Shown one piece after another: positions 20,147 to 30,356 of a DNA stretch of 64,000 nt. Position 1 is the first letter of the stretch. Every line of letters starts with the position of its first letter. The DNA is taken from contig CAJEXW010000004.1 in assembly GCA_903994525.1 (NCBI GenBank), forward strand, positions 1-64,000. The letters are read 5' to 3'. Origin of the DNA: an uncultured Chlorobiaceae bacterium (GTDB lineage Bacteria; Bacteroidota; Chlorobiia; Chlorobiales; Chlorobiaceae). The position numbers were made by a program, and so were the translations under genes. The notes under the pieces are model-generated. The model made no database searches and had not been told where the DNA came from. It saw only the letters and a list, made by a program, of their open reading frames with translations.

Positions 20147-21070
20147 ATGAATCAGAACGATAGCCTCAACTCTGCCGAACAGGAGAGGGAAAAGCTGATA
20201 ACGCTCGAAGATGCTTATGAATACTGTCGCAAGATTTCGAAAGAGCACGCAAAAACGTTCTACCTTGCAAGTCTCTTTCTGCCCCAAAAACAGCAGAAAC
20301 CCATCTTTGCCATTTACGCCCTGCTGAGAACTGTCGATGACGTTGTCGATACGGCAGAGGAGAAGCTCGCGCATGGGATGATCACCAGAGAGGATATCAG
20401 CCGGATGCTTGAGAGCTGGAAATCAAAGCTCAAGGCATGTTATTCCGGGAACGTTGAGCACGACCCCATCATGATGGCATGGCACGACACCCTGAAAAGT
20501 TATTCAATTCCCATAGAGCTGCCCCTCGATCTGATGGATGGCGTAGCCATGGATATTGAGTTTAAACCCTTCGAGACCTTTGAGGAGCTTTACGTCTACT
20601 GCTATAAAGTGGCTGCCGTGGTTGGCTTGATGACCTCCGAAATTTTTGGTTACAGCGATAAACAGGCGCTGCAACATGCCATTGAACTTGGCATTGCCAT
20701 GCAGTTGACCAACATTCTCCGCGATGTTGGAGAGGATGTCAACCGAGGAAGAATCTACCTTCCCCTTGAGGATCTCCAGCGTTTCAACTACTCAAGTGAG
20801 GAGCTGATGCAAAAGAGTATGAACGATAACTTCATTGAGCTGATGAAGTTTCAGATTGAAAGGGCACGAAGCTACTACCGGTTGTCGGACAAGGGTATTC
20901 CCATGCTGGAACGACGGAGCCGCTTCGGGGTCGCTATCAGCAGCATCAACTATGGCAATATTTTAACCGCCATTGAAAAAAACAGTTATGATGTCTTTTC
21001 AAAACGAGCCTATCGCTCTTTTTTTCAGAAAATAAGCACCATTCCCCTTGTCTGGTACAAAACTCGTTAA
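20147..21070 (+). CDS. crtB: 15-cis-phytoene synthase
   Basis: CrtB condenses two geranylgeranyl diphosphates to phytoene, the first carotenoid. The 307-residue protein has both aspartate-rich prenyl-diphosphate motifs: YALLRTVDDVVD near residues 62-73 and LTNILRDVGEDVNRGRIYLP. Squalene synthases share the fold, but the pattern and the presence of CrtP at 52.8 kb favour phytoene synthase. It stands 69 nt upstream of lysS in the same direction. A 15-bp inverted repeat (20035-20049) lies in its upstream region. Confidence 0.9.
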   Translation: MNQNDSLNSAEQEREKLITLEDAYEYCRKISKEHAKTFYLASLFLPQKQQKPIFAIYALLRTVDDVVDTAEEKLAHGMITREDISRMLESWKSKLKACYSGNVEHDPIMMAWHDTLKSYSIPIELPLDLMDGVAMDIEFKPFETFEELYVYCYKVAAVVGLMTSEIFGYSDKQALQHAIELGIAMQLTNILRDVGEDVNRGRIYLPLEDLQRFNYSSEELMQKSMNDNFIELMKFQIERARSYYRLSDKGIPMLERRSRFGVAISSINYGNILTAIEKNSYDVFSKRAYRSFFQKISTIPLVWYKTR

Positions 21071-21138
21071 GTGCGAGAACTTCGGGAGAATTGTGAACAA
21101 TTACCTTTAGCCCATAGAACGTCCGAGAGATAACCACT

Positions 21139-22674
21139 ATGCAGAAAGAGAACGAACAGAATAAAAAGAGTCAGGAACAGCCAACACAGCTCTCGCTCAA
21201 CGACCAGATGCTGCGTCGTCTTGAAGAGCGCCAGCACCTTATAGAGGCTGGCATAAACCCTTATCCAACGCAATTTGAGGTGACCCACTCTTCGGTTGAA
21301 ATCATCAAAGATTTTGAAGAGGAGGCTAAAGCTCCTGTCTCAGTTGCTGGCAGAATCATGACCATCAGAAAGATGGGGAAAGCCTCATTTTTCCATCTTC
21401 AGGACTCCAACGGCAGAATCCAGATCTACATGAAAAAGGATGAGGTTGGCGAAGCAACCTACAACATCTTCAAGCTGCTCGACATCGGTGATATCGTCGG
21501 AGTCAAAGGGTTCTCCTTCCGAACCAAAACGGGCGAAATATCGGTCCATGCCGAATCGCTGGAGCTGCTGACCAAATCGCTGCGCCCGATCCCCGTTGCC
21601 AAGGAGAAAGAGGTTGATGGCGAGAAGGTTATTTTTGATGCCTTCAGTGATAAAGAGATGCGTTATCGCCAGCGCTATGTTGACCTGATTGTCAACCCGG
21701 AGGTCAAGCAGACCTTTATCAAGCGATCAGCTATTGTCTCCTCCATGCGGAACTTTTTCACCGGGCAGGGGTGGCTTGAGGTTGAAACCCCTATTCTGCA
21801 GCCAATCTACGGAGGCGCTGCAGCCCGCCCCTTCACCACACACCACAATGCGCTCGACATGCAGCTCTACCTGCGCATCGCCAACGAACTCTACCTCAAG
21901 CGACTGATTGTCGGAGGCTTTGACGGTGTCTTTGAATTTGCCAAAGATTTCCGCAACGAAGGGATTGACCGATTCCACAATCCGGAGTTCACCCAGGTTG
22001 AGCTCTATGTTGCTTATAAAGATTACAACTGGATGATGAAGATGGTCGAAGAGCTGATCTGCCGGACCGCTCTTGCCGTCAACCAGAGCGACAGCACCAT
22101 GTTTCTTGGCAACGAGATCAGCCTTAAAACTCCATTTCGCCGCCTGAGCATTATCGATGCTATAGCGGAATACACCGGCAAAAATATTGCTGGCCAATCA
22201 GAGGAGGAGCTTCGTTACACCGCCAAGGATCTCGGACTTGAACTCGATCCAAAAATCAGCAGCGGCAAGATTATCGACGAGATTTTTGGTGAATTTGTAG
22301 AGCCAAAGCTGATTCAGCCAACTTTTATCACCGACTACCCCACCGAAATGTCGCCTCTGGCCAAAGAGCACCCATCACAGCCGGGCATCGTCGAACGATT
22401 TGAACTCATTGTCGGCGGCAAAGAGGTGTGTAACTCTTTCTCAGAGCTGAACGACCCTGTCATTCAGCGGGAAAGGCTGGAGTCGCAGGCCAAACTGCGT
22501 CAGCGCGGCGACGAAGAGGCGATGATTGTGGACGAGGACTTCCTCCGAGCCATCGAATACGGCATGCCCCCATGTGCCGGCCTTGGAATCGGAATCGACC
22601 GACTGGTGATGATTCTGACCGGTCAGGATTCAATCAGGGATGTGATTTTCTTTCCGCATCTGAAACCTGAGTAG
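21139..22674 (+). CDS. lysS: Lysyl-tRNA synthetase, class II
   Basis: LysS charges tRNA-Lys. The 511-residue protein has the N-terminal OB-fold anticodon-binding domain ([21 protein letters not shown]), class II motif 2 ([18 protein letters not shown]) and motif 3 ([13 protein letters not shown]). Length is normal. Its last 41 nt overlap the convergent epimerase gene, so the two 3' ends share sequence. Confidence 0.96.
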   Translation: MQKENEQNKKSQEQPTQLSLNDQMLRRLEERQHLIEAGINPYPTQFEVTHSSVEIIKDFEEEAKAPVSVAGRIMTIRKMGKASFFHLQDSNGRIQIYMKKDEVGEATYNIFKLLDIGDIVGVKGFSFRTKTGEISVHAESLELLTKSLRPIPVAKEKEVDGEKVIFDAFSDKEMRYRQRYVDLIVNPEVKQTFIKRSAIVSSMRNFFTGQGWLEVETPILQPIYGGAAARPFTTHHNALDMQLYLRIANELYLKRLIVGGFDGVFEFAKDFRNEGIDRFHNPEFTQVELYVAYKDYNWMMKMVEELICRTALAVNQSDSTMFLGNEISLKTPFRRLSIIDAIAEYTGKNIAGQSEEELRYTAKDLGLELDPKISSGKIIDEIFGEFVEPKLIQPTFITDYPTEMSPLAKEHPSQPGIVERFELIVGGKEVCNSFSELNDPVIQRERLESQAKLRQRGDEEAMIVDEDFLRAIEYGMPPCAGLGIGIDRLVMILTGQDSIRDVIFFPHLKPE

Positions 22675-23674
22675 GGTAATACTCCCGGTACCAGGCCACA
22701 AAACGCTTGATCCCCTCCTGCACCGTTGTCTCCGGCTTGTAATGGACATCCTCCATCAGTTGATCAACATCGGCGCAGGTGTCGGGCACATCTCCCGGCT
22801 GCAGTGGCAAAAACTCCTTGATGGCGCTCCGGCCAAGCTGACCCTCAAGTGCCTCAATGTAATCCATAAGCTCTACCGGACTGTTGTTCCCGATATTGTA
22901 GACCCTCCATGGCGCTTTGCTGCTGCCTGGATCGGGCTTAAGGCCTGACCACTCCGGATTGGGTTCGGCCACATGATCCAGCGTCCTGATGATTCCTTCA
23001 ACAATATCGTCAATAAAGGTAAAATCGCGACGATGCTTGCCGTAATTGAAGACCTTGATCGGCTTGTTGTTCAGAATTGCGTCGGTAAAGAGAAAAAGAG
23101 CCATATCAGGCCTGCCCCACGGGCCATAGACCGTAAAAAAGCGGAGGCCGGTTGTCGGCAGATTATAGAGGTTGCTGTAGGTATGGGCCATCAGCTCATT
23201 GGCCTTCTTGCTTGCCGCGTAGAGAGAGAGAGGGTGATCGACATTATCATGCACGGAAAAAGGGAGCGTCTCATTTGCCCCATACACTGAGCTGGATGAG
23301 GCATAGACCAGATGCTTCACGCCGTAATGGCGGCACCCCTCTAAAATATTGAGAAAGCCCACAATATTGCTCTCAATATAGGCATGTGGATTCTGAATAG
23401 AATAACGCACACCAGCCTGGGCGGCAAGATTGACCACCCGGTCAAACTCCACTGTTGCAAAAAGCTCCTCCATCGCAGCTCGATCAGAGAGATCAGCCTT
23501 GATAAAGGAAAACTCCTCAAAGGGCTCAAGCAAGGCAAGGCGCGACAACTTCAGTGAAACATCGTAATAGTTGTTCAGGTTATCAAGGCCGATGACCCTC
23601 TCTCCACGCTCCAGGAGTCGTTTGCATACATGGAAGCCGATAAACCCCGCTGCGCCAGTCACTAATATCTTCAT
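22634..23674 (-). CDS. NAD-dependent epimerase, UDP-glucuronate 4-epimerase type
   Basis: This extended SDR has GAAGFIG (7-13) for NAD binding, the YAASKKANE catalytic Tyr-Lys pair and the [19 protein letters not shown] segment typical of UDP-glucuronate/galacturonate epimerases. It would interconvert UDP-glucuronate and UDP-galacturonate for surface polysaccharide, following Ugd (2.9-4.2 kb). The frame is open to 23773, but the conserved [10 protein letters not shown] start at ATG 23674 is chosen, giving 346 residues. The 3' end overlaps lysS by 41 nt. Confidence 0.88.
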   Translation of the reverse strand: MKILVTGAAGFIGFHVCKRLLERGERVIGLDNLNNYYDVSLKLSRLALLEPFEEFSFIKADLSDRAAMEELFATVEFDRVVNLAAQAGVRYSIQNPHAYIESNIVGFLNILEGCRHYGVKHLVYASSSSVYGANETLPFSVHDNVDHPLSLYAASKKANELMAHTYSNLYNLPTTGLRFFTVYGPWGRPDMALFLFTDAILNNKPIKVFNYGKHRRDFTFIDDIVEGIIRTLDHVAEPNPEWSGLKPDPGSSKAPWRVYNIGNNSPVELMDYIEALEGQLGRSAIKEFLPLQPGDVPDTCADVDQLMEDVHYKPETTVQEGIKRFVAWYREYYPTQVSDAERKSHP

Positions 23675-23940
23675 TGCATGGAACCAATTATAAGTTTCTG
23701 CCAAGTTCAGAGTGGCTTGAAAAGTATCTTCAAGTTGTTTTGATACGCCATAATAAAAACATTTTATCGACATGGCAAGACAAAAGAGAGAACCCTTTTC
23801 AACAAAAAACCAACAAAAAGGTAAAAAACATCACTGAAGTTTAAATTATTCAGGTATATTCCAGTAATAACCGAAATAATTTAAGCCTTTTGGTGATAAG
23901 AGAGAATGATTCTCCGTCAACATCAAAAACTCAAAGACCT

Positions 23941-25389
23941 ATGAGTCGTTTCTTTGAACGGTACGAGCCGGAAACCCGTCAGTTTTTTGATGAGGTTATC
24001 ACCCACGAGGGTGCACCCCGTCCTCACTACGACAAGATGCTGCAACGCTTCGGGCAGTTCTCTCTCGACGATATCAAGGCACGGAGGGAGATTGTCAATA
24101 TTTTTTTCCGGAATCAGGGTATTACCTTTACCGTCTACGGTGAAGATGAAGGGGTCGAACGCCTTTTTCCCTTCGATCTGATCCCGAGAGTCGTTCCTGC
24201 CCATGAATGGGAGACCATCGAAAAAGGCCTCATACAGCGGATTACAGCGCTCAATGAATTTCTGAATGATATCTACCATGGTCAGAAAATTCTCAAGGAG
24301 AAGATAATTCCTGCCGAACTGATTCTCGGAAGCCAGCACTTCCGTCGCGAATTTGTTGGAGTGAATCCCCCTCTTGGCATCTATATTCATGTCACGGGAA
24401 GCGATATTATCCGTGACAGGGAGGGCAAATATCTGGTGCTCGAAGATAATCTGCGCACTCCGAGCGGAGTCTCTTACATGTTGCAAAACCGGCAGGCAAT
24501 GAAACGTGCCTTTCCGGTGCTGTTCGATAAATACAAGATCCGCCCCATTGAAAATTATCCACAGGAGCTGCTCCGCACCCTGCAGGAGATCGGGCCATCC
24601 TCCCGTCGAGAACCCAATGTGGTGGTGCTGACCCCCGGTATCTACAATTCAGCATACTTTGAGCACAGCTTTCTTGCCCGCCAGATGGGTGTTGAGCTGA
24701 CCGAAGGCAAGGATCTTGTGGTGAACAATAACAAAGTCTATACCAGAACTACCCGGGGCCTTGAGCAGGTCGATGTTATCTATCGCCGCGTTGACGATGC
24801 CTATATCGACCCGCTGGTGTTCCGCCCCGACTCGAAGCTTGGCGTGGCTGGGCTGGTCAACGCCTATCGCAAAGGCAATGTCACCCTTGCCAACGCCATT
24901 GGTTGCGGTGTTGCTGACGACAAGGTTATCTACAGCTTTGTGCCGAAGATCATTAAATACTATCTGGGCGAAGATCCGATTCTGGAGAATGTCCCAACCT
25001 GGCTGGCAAGTGATCCTGACGACCTGAAGTACATTCTGGCAAATCTTGGCTCACTCGTGGTAAAGGCTGCCAATGAATCCGGCGGCTACGGCATGTTGAT
25101 CGGGCCCGAGTCAACCATTGAGGAGCAGGAGAAGTTTGCCGAGATGATTGTGGCCAATCCGCGCAATTACATCGCCCAGCCAACCATATCGCTGTCGCGC
25201 CACCCAAGCTTTTTCAACGACACTGAACTTTGGGGCTGCCACATAGACCTTCGTCCTTATGTTCTCTATGGTAAAAACATCACCATTGTTCCGGGAGGTC
25301 TGACGAGAGTGGCGCTGAAACGTGGCTCGCTGGTGGTCAACTCCTCGCAGGGTGGTGGCAGTAAAGATACCTGGGTTGTCGATGAATAA
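23941..25389 (+). CDS. Circularly permuted ATP-grasp protein (DUF404/DUF407)
   Basis: This protein belongs to the circularly permuted ATP-grasp family, predicted amidoligases that join amino acids or peptides. Recognisable blocks are RPHYDKML near the N terminus, [65 protein letters not shown] and [22 protein letters not shown] 23941 gives 482 residues and a natural N terminus; a TTG at 23890 is possible. It is the first of a three-gene unit with the alpha-E and transglutaminase genes. No substrate has been established for this type. Confidence 0.88.
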   Translation: MSRFFERYEPETRQFFDEVITHEGAPRPHYDKMLQRFGQFSLDDIKARREIVNIFFRNQGITFTVYGEDEGVERLFPFDLIPRVVPAHEWETIEKGLIQRITALNEFLNDIYHGQKILKEKIIPAELILGSQHFRREFVGVNPPLGIYIHVTGSDIIRDREGKYLVLEDNLRTPSGVSYMLQNRQAMKRAFPVLFDKYKIRPIENYPQELLRTLQEIGPSSRREPNVVVLTPGIYNSAYFEHSFLARQMGVELTEGKDLVVNNNKVYTRTTRGLEQVDVIYRRVDDAYIDPLVFRPDSKLGVAGLVNAYRKGNVTLANAIGCGVADDKVIYSFVPKIIKYYLGEDPILENVPTWLASDPDDLKYILANLGSLVVKAANESGGYGMLIGPESTIEEQEKFAEMIVANPRNYIAQPTISLSRHPSFFNDTELWGCHIDLRPYVLYGKNITIVPGGLTRVALKRGSLVVNSSQGGGSKDTWVVDE

Positions 25390-25407
25390 TCAAAAACAGT
25401 TACCATC

Positions 25408-26487
25408 ATGTTAAGCCGTGTTGCCGAATCGCTCTTTTGGATGAGCCGATATTTTGAGCGGGCAGAGAATACCGCAAGGTTTCTCGATGTCAATTTCAAC
25501 CTGCTGCTCGATCTCAACAAGATAACTCACGTTGAGAACCCGAACTACTGGATCGCGCTGATTCTTGTTACCAGCGACAAGGAGCGGTTCAACAGTCTCT
25601 ACGACGAGTACTCGGCCCGTTCGGTCACCGATTATCTGGTCTTCAATAAAAGCAACCCCAACTCCATCACCTCCTGTATCAGTCTGGCGCGGGAAAATGG
25701 ACGGAGCATTATTGAGAGCATCTCAAGCGAAATGTGGGAGCAGGTGAACAACCTCTACCACTACCTTCAGAGCGTGACACCGCAGTTCGTCCATACCGAC
25801 CCTTATGGATTCTATAAAGAGATCAAAAATGCCTCTCATCTCTTTCAGGGAATCACCGACAACACCTTCTCCCACAACGAAGGGTGGGACTTTATACAGA
25901 TCGCCAAATATCTTGAGCGCACCGATAATATTGCCCGACTGATTGATGTAAAATATCACATGCTGCTCTCGGAGGCTCAAAACCAGACCGAGATTGTTGC
26001 CGGCTCGGAAGATATCATTCAGTGGATGGCCGTGCTCAAAAGTTGTAGTGCTCTGGAGGCGTTCCGCAAAGTCTATCTCTCAAAAATTGATCCAGACAAC
26101 ATTCTGCGCTTTCTCATTCTCGACCGGACATTTCCGCGCAGTATCAACTTTTCGGTCTGTGCGGCTGAAGATGCCCTCTGGCGCATCTCGGGCAGCTCCC
26201 GCCACCGCTATGTCAACAACGCCGACCGGCTTATCGGAAAACTGGAGGCCGAGCTGAGCTATACCGCCATTGAAGATATCTACGCCAAAGGGTTGCACCA
26301 CTATCTTGAGGATCTGGAGCAGCGACTGGTAAAAGTTGGGGAACAGGTACACCTTACCTATTTTGCCTATCACACCCCGGAAATTGAGCCGGTTGATATC
26401 GAAGAGGCACTCCCCTTTACCGGAGTGGCCGGTGGACGGGCCTACTGGAGTCAGGCACAACAGCATCAGCAGCAGCAACAGCAATAA
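25408..26487 (+). CDS. Alpha-E domain protein (DUF403)
   Basis: The 359-residue all-helical alpha-E protein begins with the family hallmark MLSRVAESLFWMSRYFERAENTAR. It always travels with the circularly permuted ATP-grasp and transglutaminase-like proteins, and its biochemical role is unknown. It starts 18 nt after the ATP-grasp gene. The C terminus ends in a Gln-rich tail (QAQQHQQQQQQ) encoded by a CAG/CAA run; the tail is likely disordered. Confidence 0.9.
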   Translation: MLSRVAESLFWMSRYFERAENTARFLDVNFNLLLDLNKITHVENPNYWIALILVTSDKERFNSLYDEYSARSVTDYLVFNKSNPNSITSCISLARENGRSIIESISSEMWEQVNNLYHYLQSVTPQFVHTDPYGFYKEIKNASHLFQGITDNTFSHNEGWDFIQIAKYLERTDNIARLIDVKYHMLLSEAQNQTEIVAGSEDIIQWMAVLKSCSALEAFRKVYLSKIDPDNILRFLILDRTFPRSINFSVCAAEDALWRISGSSRHRYVNNADRLIGKLEAELSYTAIEDIYAKGLHHYLEDLEQRLVKVGEQVHLTYFAYHTPEIEPVDIEEALPFTGVAGGRAYWSQAQQHQQQQQQ

Positions 26488-26509
26488 ACGGATGTAAACA
26501 ACAAAGAGC

Positions 26510-27340
26510 ATGATTTTGAAAGTTGAGCACGCAACCCTGTTTGAATATGATAATCCGATCTATGAAACAGCGACCGAGGTAAGACTCCACCCCGACAACA
26601 ACCCGGCAGCTCCCCAGCGATGTGCAAGCTTCAAGCTTGAGGTCGATCCACCGGCAACCCTTTTTGAGTACACCGATTTTTATGGAAACCATGTCAACCA
26701 CTTCAACCTGCTGCAGAGCCACAAGCGGGTGAAAATTGTCGCCACCTCGGTGGTCGAAACCAGCATGGGCGTCTCTGCTGCCGGTGAGGATGAGGATATC
26801 TATCTGATGGACTTCTCGTGCCAGAGCCGCTACGTCCATTTTGACCAGGCAATCCGCGAGTTTGCCGCCCGTTTTGGAACAGAAAGCAACAGCTTTCAGC
26901 TTGCCGAATCAATCTGCCGCCACATCAACGACACCTTCATCTACGAACCCGGTGTGACCGATGTCCACAGCACCAGTGCCGTCGTTATGGCGCTCGGCCG
27001 CGGGGTATGCCAGGATTTTGCCCACATCCTGCTGGCAACCTGTCGCTACCTCAACATACCAGCTCGCTACGTCAGCGGCTACCTCTTTGGAGGAAGCACC
27101 CCTGACGGACGCGATGAAGCCAGCCACGCCTGGTGCGAAGTCTATTGCGGTAAAGAGAGAGGATGGATAGGGATGGACCCGACTCACAAAACCCTCTTTG
27201 TTGATGAGCGATACATCAAAATAGGATCAGGGCGCGACTACGATGATGTCCCCCCTGTTCGGGGCACCTATAAGGGCAATGCCAAAGAGAAGCTGAGCGT
27301 GTCGGTCAAGGTAAGCTCCATGGATGTCAAAGAGCCCTGA
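26510..27340 (+). CDS. Transglutaminase-like cysteine protease family protein
   Basis: The 276-residue protein has an N-terminal strand domain (LKVEHATLFEYDNPIYETATEVRLHP) and a transglutaminase core with GRGVCQDFAHILLATCRYLNIPARYVSGY (catalytic Cys) and the EASHAWCEVY / GWIGMDPTHKT His-Asp pair. Relatives act as peptidases or cross-linkers. It closes the ATP-grasp / alpha-E / transglutaminase unit 22 nt after its neighbour. It could cleave or attach the peptide that the ATP-grasp enzyme makes; this is inference from context. Confidence 0.9.
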   Translation: MILKVEHATLFEYDNPIYETATEVRLHPDNNPAAPQRCASFKLEVDPPATLFEYTDFYGNHVNHFNLLQSHKRVKIVATSVVETSMGVSAAGEDEDIYLMDFSCQSRYVHFDQAIREFAARFGTESNSFQLAESICRHINDTFIYEPGVTDVHSTSAVVMALGRGVCQDFAHILLATCRYLNIPARYVSGYLFGGSTPDGRDEASHAWCEVYCGKERGWIGMDPTHKTLFVDERYIKIGSGRDYDDVPPVRGTYKGNAKEKLSVSVKVSSMDVKEP

Positions 27341-27460
27341 AACCCCTGAAACTTCATTTCGCTGTATGCACGTCGTTATAGCGATCAGCTTCCAGGCTAC
27401 CCTTTGCTATCGGCAATTGCAGCCGCAGAAATATTCATAGCAAAATATTTTTTGCGATCG

Positions 27461-28981
27461 TTACAACTTCTCCCACTCAAACCTGCTGACATTTCTTGCC
27501 CTGGGGTCAAAGACAATGCCAATCAGGTAGCGCTCGCCACCATATTTCTCGTAATATTTCATTCTTTTGATCTGCTCAAGCGGCTCCCCGTCGGTCACCT
27601 TGAATTCAAAGAGAAAGGTTCTCTCGCCAGCCTTTATGGTCAGATCAATTCTGCCCTTGTTGCTCGTGTCCTCGGCAACAATGTCCACCCCTATACTGGC
27701 AAAAAAGGCATAGAGTACGCTGGCGTAAAAGCCCTCATACCTCTCGATATCATTGTTGGTGTAATTATTGTAGGCAATGCTTGCAAAAAGGCGTTTGATA
27801 ACAGGTTCCAGACTTTCAGCATCTCCACTCTTCAAAAAAGCAAGCAGCTCACGGCGGATCGTCACTTGTCCCGAACCACTCGTCATTGATTGCAAAATAT
27901 ATTTGTGAAAACTGAGCTGCACCTCCCTGTTGGGAAATCCCAGCTCGTACATCACTTCCATCTCATCATGTATCACGCGCTTGATGGTCAAATAGCCGGT
28001 CTGAAACAGAATGGTCTCTATATTGAGATTTTCAATATCAAAGCTGTTGACCAGACTTTTGTCAACGGTGATATTCAAAAAATCAGGGATGAAATAGCTG
28101 TTTTTTTTGATGAGCTCAACAAGGAAGCGCGGCGTACCGGTTTCAAACCAGTAATTGTCAAACTCGAAATTGTTTTTGATAAAGAGCAGGATATCGAAAG
28201 GGTTATAAACACGGTCTCCCAAAAAGTTATAGCCGTTGTACCACCGTTTGACCTGCTCCATATCGACCCCCTCAAGATAAGGGGCAAAAGAGCTCTCCAG
28301 ATCAAACTGAGTGTACCCACAGACATTGCCATAGTCAGGGTTCAGGCTGATGTCTTCGAGATTGTTCAGACCACTGAAGAGCGACACTTTCGAAAATTTG
28401 CTCACTCCGGTGAGAAACACAAAGCGCAGATACTCGTCGTTCTCCTTGATTTTTGTGTAAAAATCCCGCATACCGTTCCGAACGACCAGTGCCTCGGGAA
28501 TATTCTCAATATTATCCAGAATCGGCTTGTCATACTCATCAATCAGGATGACCACCTTCTGGTGATATTTCTCGTATGCTTTCTCGATTAATTCTGCGAA
28601 ACACTGGTTGGGGTCCTCTTTCTCGTCGCAATGAATATCAAGGCGTTTCTGATTGCCATTCAAGATATAGAAAAGGTTTTTGCGAAGAGTTTCCCTGCTG
28701 TGAATCCCCCCACTGAAACTGATTTTGATGAGCGGATATTTCACCTCCCAGTTCCATTGCTCCTCAATCAGCAGTCCCCGGAACAGCTCCCTATTTCCCT
28801 CAAAAATATTTTTCAGCGTGTCGAGAAACAGGCTTTTGCCGAATCGCCGGGGCCGCGACAGAAAGACATATTGAAAGCTGTCAATCAGGCTGCGGGCAAT
28901 CTCCGTTTTGTCGATGTAGAGATAATCACCCTCGATGACTTTACTGAACGTCTGTATTCCTACTGGCAGCTTTTTCATCAT
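27461..28981 (-). CDS. AAA-ATPase-like / PD-(D/E)XK nuclease-like protein
   Basis: The product combines an N-terminal AAA-ATPase-like domain (IGVIQTF-type start LPVGIQTFSKVIEGDYLYIDKT, P-loop RPRRFGKSLFLDTL, Walker B VVILIDEYDKPI) with a C-terminal PD-(D/E)XK-like region (NKGRIDLTIKAGERTFLFEFKV, with the D and ExK residues). Many copies of this family occur in Chlorobi and Bacteroidota genomes. The role is unknown; defence or mobile-element function is often supposed. The reading frame is intact. Two ATGs (28981, 28978) follow a TTG. Confidence 0.85.
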   Translation of the reverse strand: MMKKLPVGIQTFSKVIEGDYLYIDKTEIARSLIDSFQYVFLSRPRRFGKSLFLDTLKNIFEGNRELFRGLLIEEQWNWEVKYPLIKISFSGGIHSRETLRKNLFYILNGNQKRLDIHCDEKEDPNQCFAELIEKAYEKYHQKVVILIDEYDKPILDNIENIPEALVVRNGMRDFYTKIKENDEYLRFVFLTGVSKFSKVSLFSGLNNLEDISLNPDYGNVCGYTQFDLESSFAPYLEGVDMEQVKRWYNGYNFLGDRVYNPFDILLFIKNNFEFDNYWFETGTPRFLVELIKKNSYFIPDFLNITVDKSLVNSFDIENLNIETILFQTGYLTIKRVIHDEMEVMYELGFPNREVQLSFHKYILQSMTSGSGQVTIRRELLAFLKSGDAESLEPVIKRLFASIAYNNYTNNDIERYEGFYASVLYAFFASIGVDIVAEDTSNKGRIDLTIKAGERTFLFEFKVTDGEPLEQIKRMKYYEKYGGERYLIGIVFDPRARNVSRFEWEKL

Positions 28982-29085
28982 CAACCTCGTTGTAACTCGT
29001 TAGCCGATCAGATGCATCGGTATTGTAACACACTGACACAACTCCACACTTTTTTTACGACTTTGGGAAATATAATACTCTTTGA

Positions 29086-29262
29086 CATTTTAATGCGCAT
29101 CAGAAGCTTGTTCACGAAGGCATAAAAAATCTGGCGAATAAAGAAACAGCAAAACAGGTGATTGATTCGTTACCAAATGATGTTTCAATGAATGAAATGA
29201 TTGTGATGTGTGCCATCAAACAAATTGTATCTGTGCTTGACGAAGCATGTCAAAGGTATTGA
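29086..29262 (+). pseudogene. Possible antitoxin-gene remnant
   Basis: An open stretch ends with a protein-like segment (ETAKQVIDSLPNDVSMNEMI, then MCAIKQIVSVLDEACQRY and a stop at 29260). It recalls small antitoxins whose N termini read xxVIDxLPxDVSxxEI. No ATG, GTG or TTG start precedes the conserved part, and a stop lies at 29083. It therefore looks like the 3' remainder of a degraded gene. The resemblance is from memory and weak. Confidence 0.3.
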
Positions 29263-29398
29263 GCCATGGCACGCCAAAGGCTTCACAAATAATTGGTATA
29301 GGAATCTTCTTCTTTGTAGCTGGGTTGGAGTTCTCAAGCGTTATGAACTTGCCATAGTTCCGTGGACAGAATGAGTCACCGTTGCAATCCGATATTCT
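29216..29398 (-). pseudogene. Unidentified gene remnant
   Basis: On the minus strand an open stretch without a start codon encodes a plausible protein C terminus (CPRNYGKFITLENSNPATKK, then KIPIPIICEAFGVPWLNTFDM) ending at 29216. A stop codon precedes it. I do not recognise the family. It converges on the antitoxin-like remnant and, like it, suggests decayed accessory DNA between the AAA-like gene and the patatin gene. Confidence 0.3.
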
Positions 29399-29457
29399 TC
29401 AAATAGCTGAATAAGTGAGTTCCCCGTGCAAGTTCACGAAGCTCATGATCGGTATTC

Positions 29458-30303
29458 TCAATGCCTCGATGGCGTTCCAGGGCCAAGCATGCGGTGAAGG
29501 TCGGGCAATGCCTCTTCAGCGGCCTGCACTCCGGCCTCGTAGACGGCCTGAGCCTCTGAGAAGTCCCAGTACGATGCCCGTGCGATATCGGGCGTAATGA
29601 CAAGGTCGGCCTCCTGTGGGTGACAAGCCGCCGAATGCACTGCGACGTTCATGCTCATCAGGAGCATATCGAGCAGATCCTTGGGCTCGGAGGCACCGTT
29701 GGGAAGTGGCATGACATCGACCGCGACGACCAGCGTTGCTCCCAGATCACGCACTGCGTCGACTGGGAGATTGTCGGTGAGCGCACCATCGACCAGCAAA
29801 TGCCCTTGCCACCGGATCGGCTCGAAGAGTCCGGGAATGGCCGACGAAGCGACCAGTGCCTCGCGCAGCGGCCCTTCAGTAAAGACAAATGAGGAGCCAT
29901 TGAGGATATCGGTGGCGACAGCCGCGAATGGGAGATCGAGCTCTTTGAAGCTCTGCACGGCGACAATGCGCTCGATGAGCGCACCCAGCGGGTGAGTATC
30001 GAACAAGCTCAGTCGGGAGCCCCACGACGGTGTCGCCAGATGCCTCCACCGAGCAGCCTTGAAAAGCTCATACATCTCGGATGAAGGAACCCCTGCTGCT
30101 ACACCCGCGCCGACGAGGGCTCCGACACTCGTGCCAGCGACAACGTTGGGGCGGATTCCCTCTCGTTCGAGGACAGAGATCACACCGATGTGCGCCGCGC
30201 CCCGTACGGAGCCGCCTCCAAGCACAAGCCCCAGGCACCATGGCTTTGTCTCAGTCCCGCCCGCCATGGGGGAGGCCTGGCGAGAGGGCCTGTTACGCTT
30301 CAT
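29458..30303 (-). CDS. Patatin-like phospholipase family protein
   Basis: The 281-residue product is a patatin/RssA-type lipid acyl hydrolase. It shows LVLGGGSVRGAAHIGV (oxyanion hole), the nucleophile motif VAGTSVGALVG with catalytic Ser, and VDGALTDNLPVDAVRDLG carrying the catalytic Asp (DGA). There is no signal peptide. The gene is visibly richer in G and C than its neighbours and is bounded on its 3' side by gene remnants, which suggests recent acquisition. The substrate is unknown. Confidence 0.88.
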   Translation of the reverse strand: MKRNRPSRQASPMAGGTETKPWCLGLVLGGGSVRGAAHIGVISVLEREGIRPNVVAGTSVGALVGAGVAAGVPSSEMYELFKAARWRHLATPSWGSRLSLFDTHPLGALIERIVAVQSFKELDLPFAAVATDILNGSSFVFTEGPLREALVASSAIPGLFEPIRWQGHLLVDGALTDNLPVDAVRDLGATLVVAVDVMPLPNGASEPKDLLDMLLMSMNVAVHSAACHPQEADLVITPDIARASYWDFSEAQAVYEAGVQAAEEALPDLHRMLGPGTPSRH

Positions 30304-30356
30304 ACTTGCATTGGTTCTGGATTGCTACCGTCAAAAGGATACCGTCTGGAAAAGAG

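Noticed and set aside
26449-26487. CAG/CAA run as a microsatellite or CRISPR-like repeat
   Set aside because: It is in frame at the end of the alpha-E gene and simply encodes a Gln-rich tail.
27404-28591. Plus-strand frames opposite the AAA-like gene
   Set aside because: They mirror the intact minus-strand gene and contain no recognised motif.
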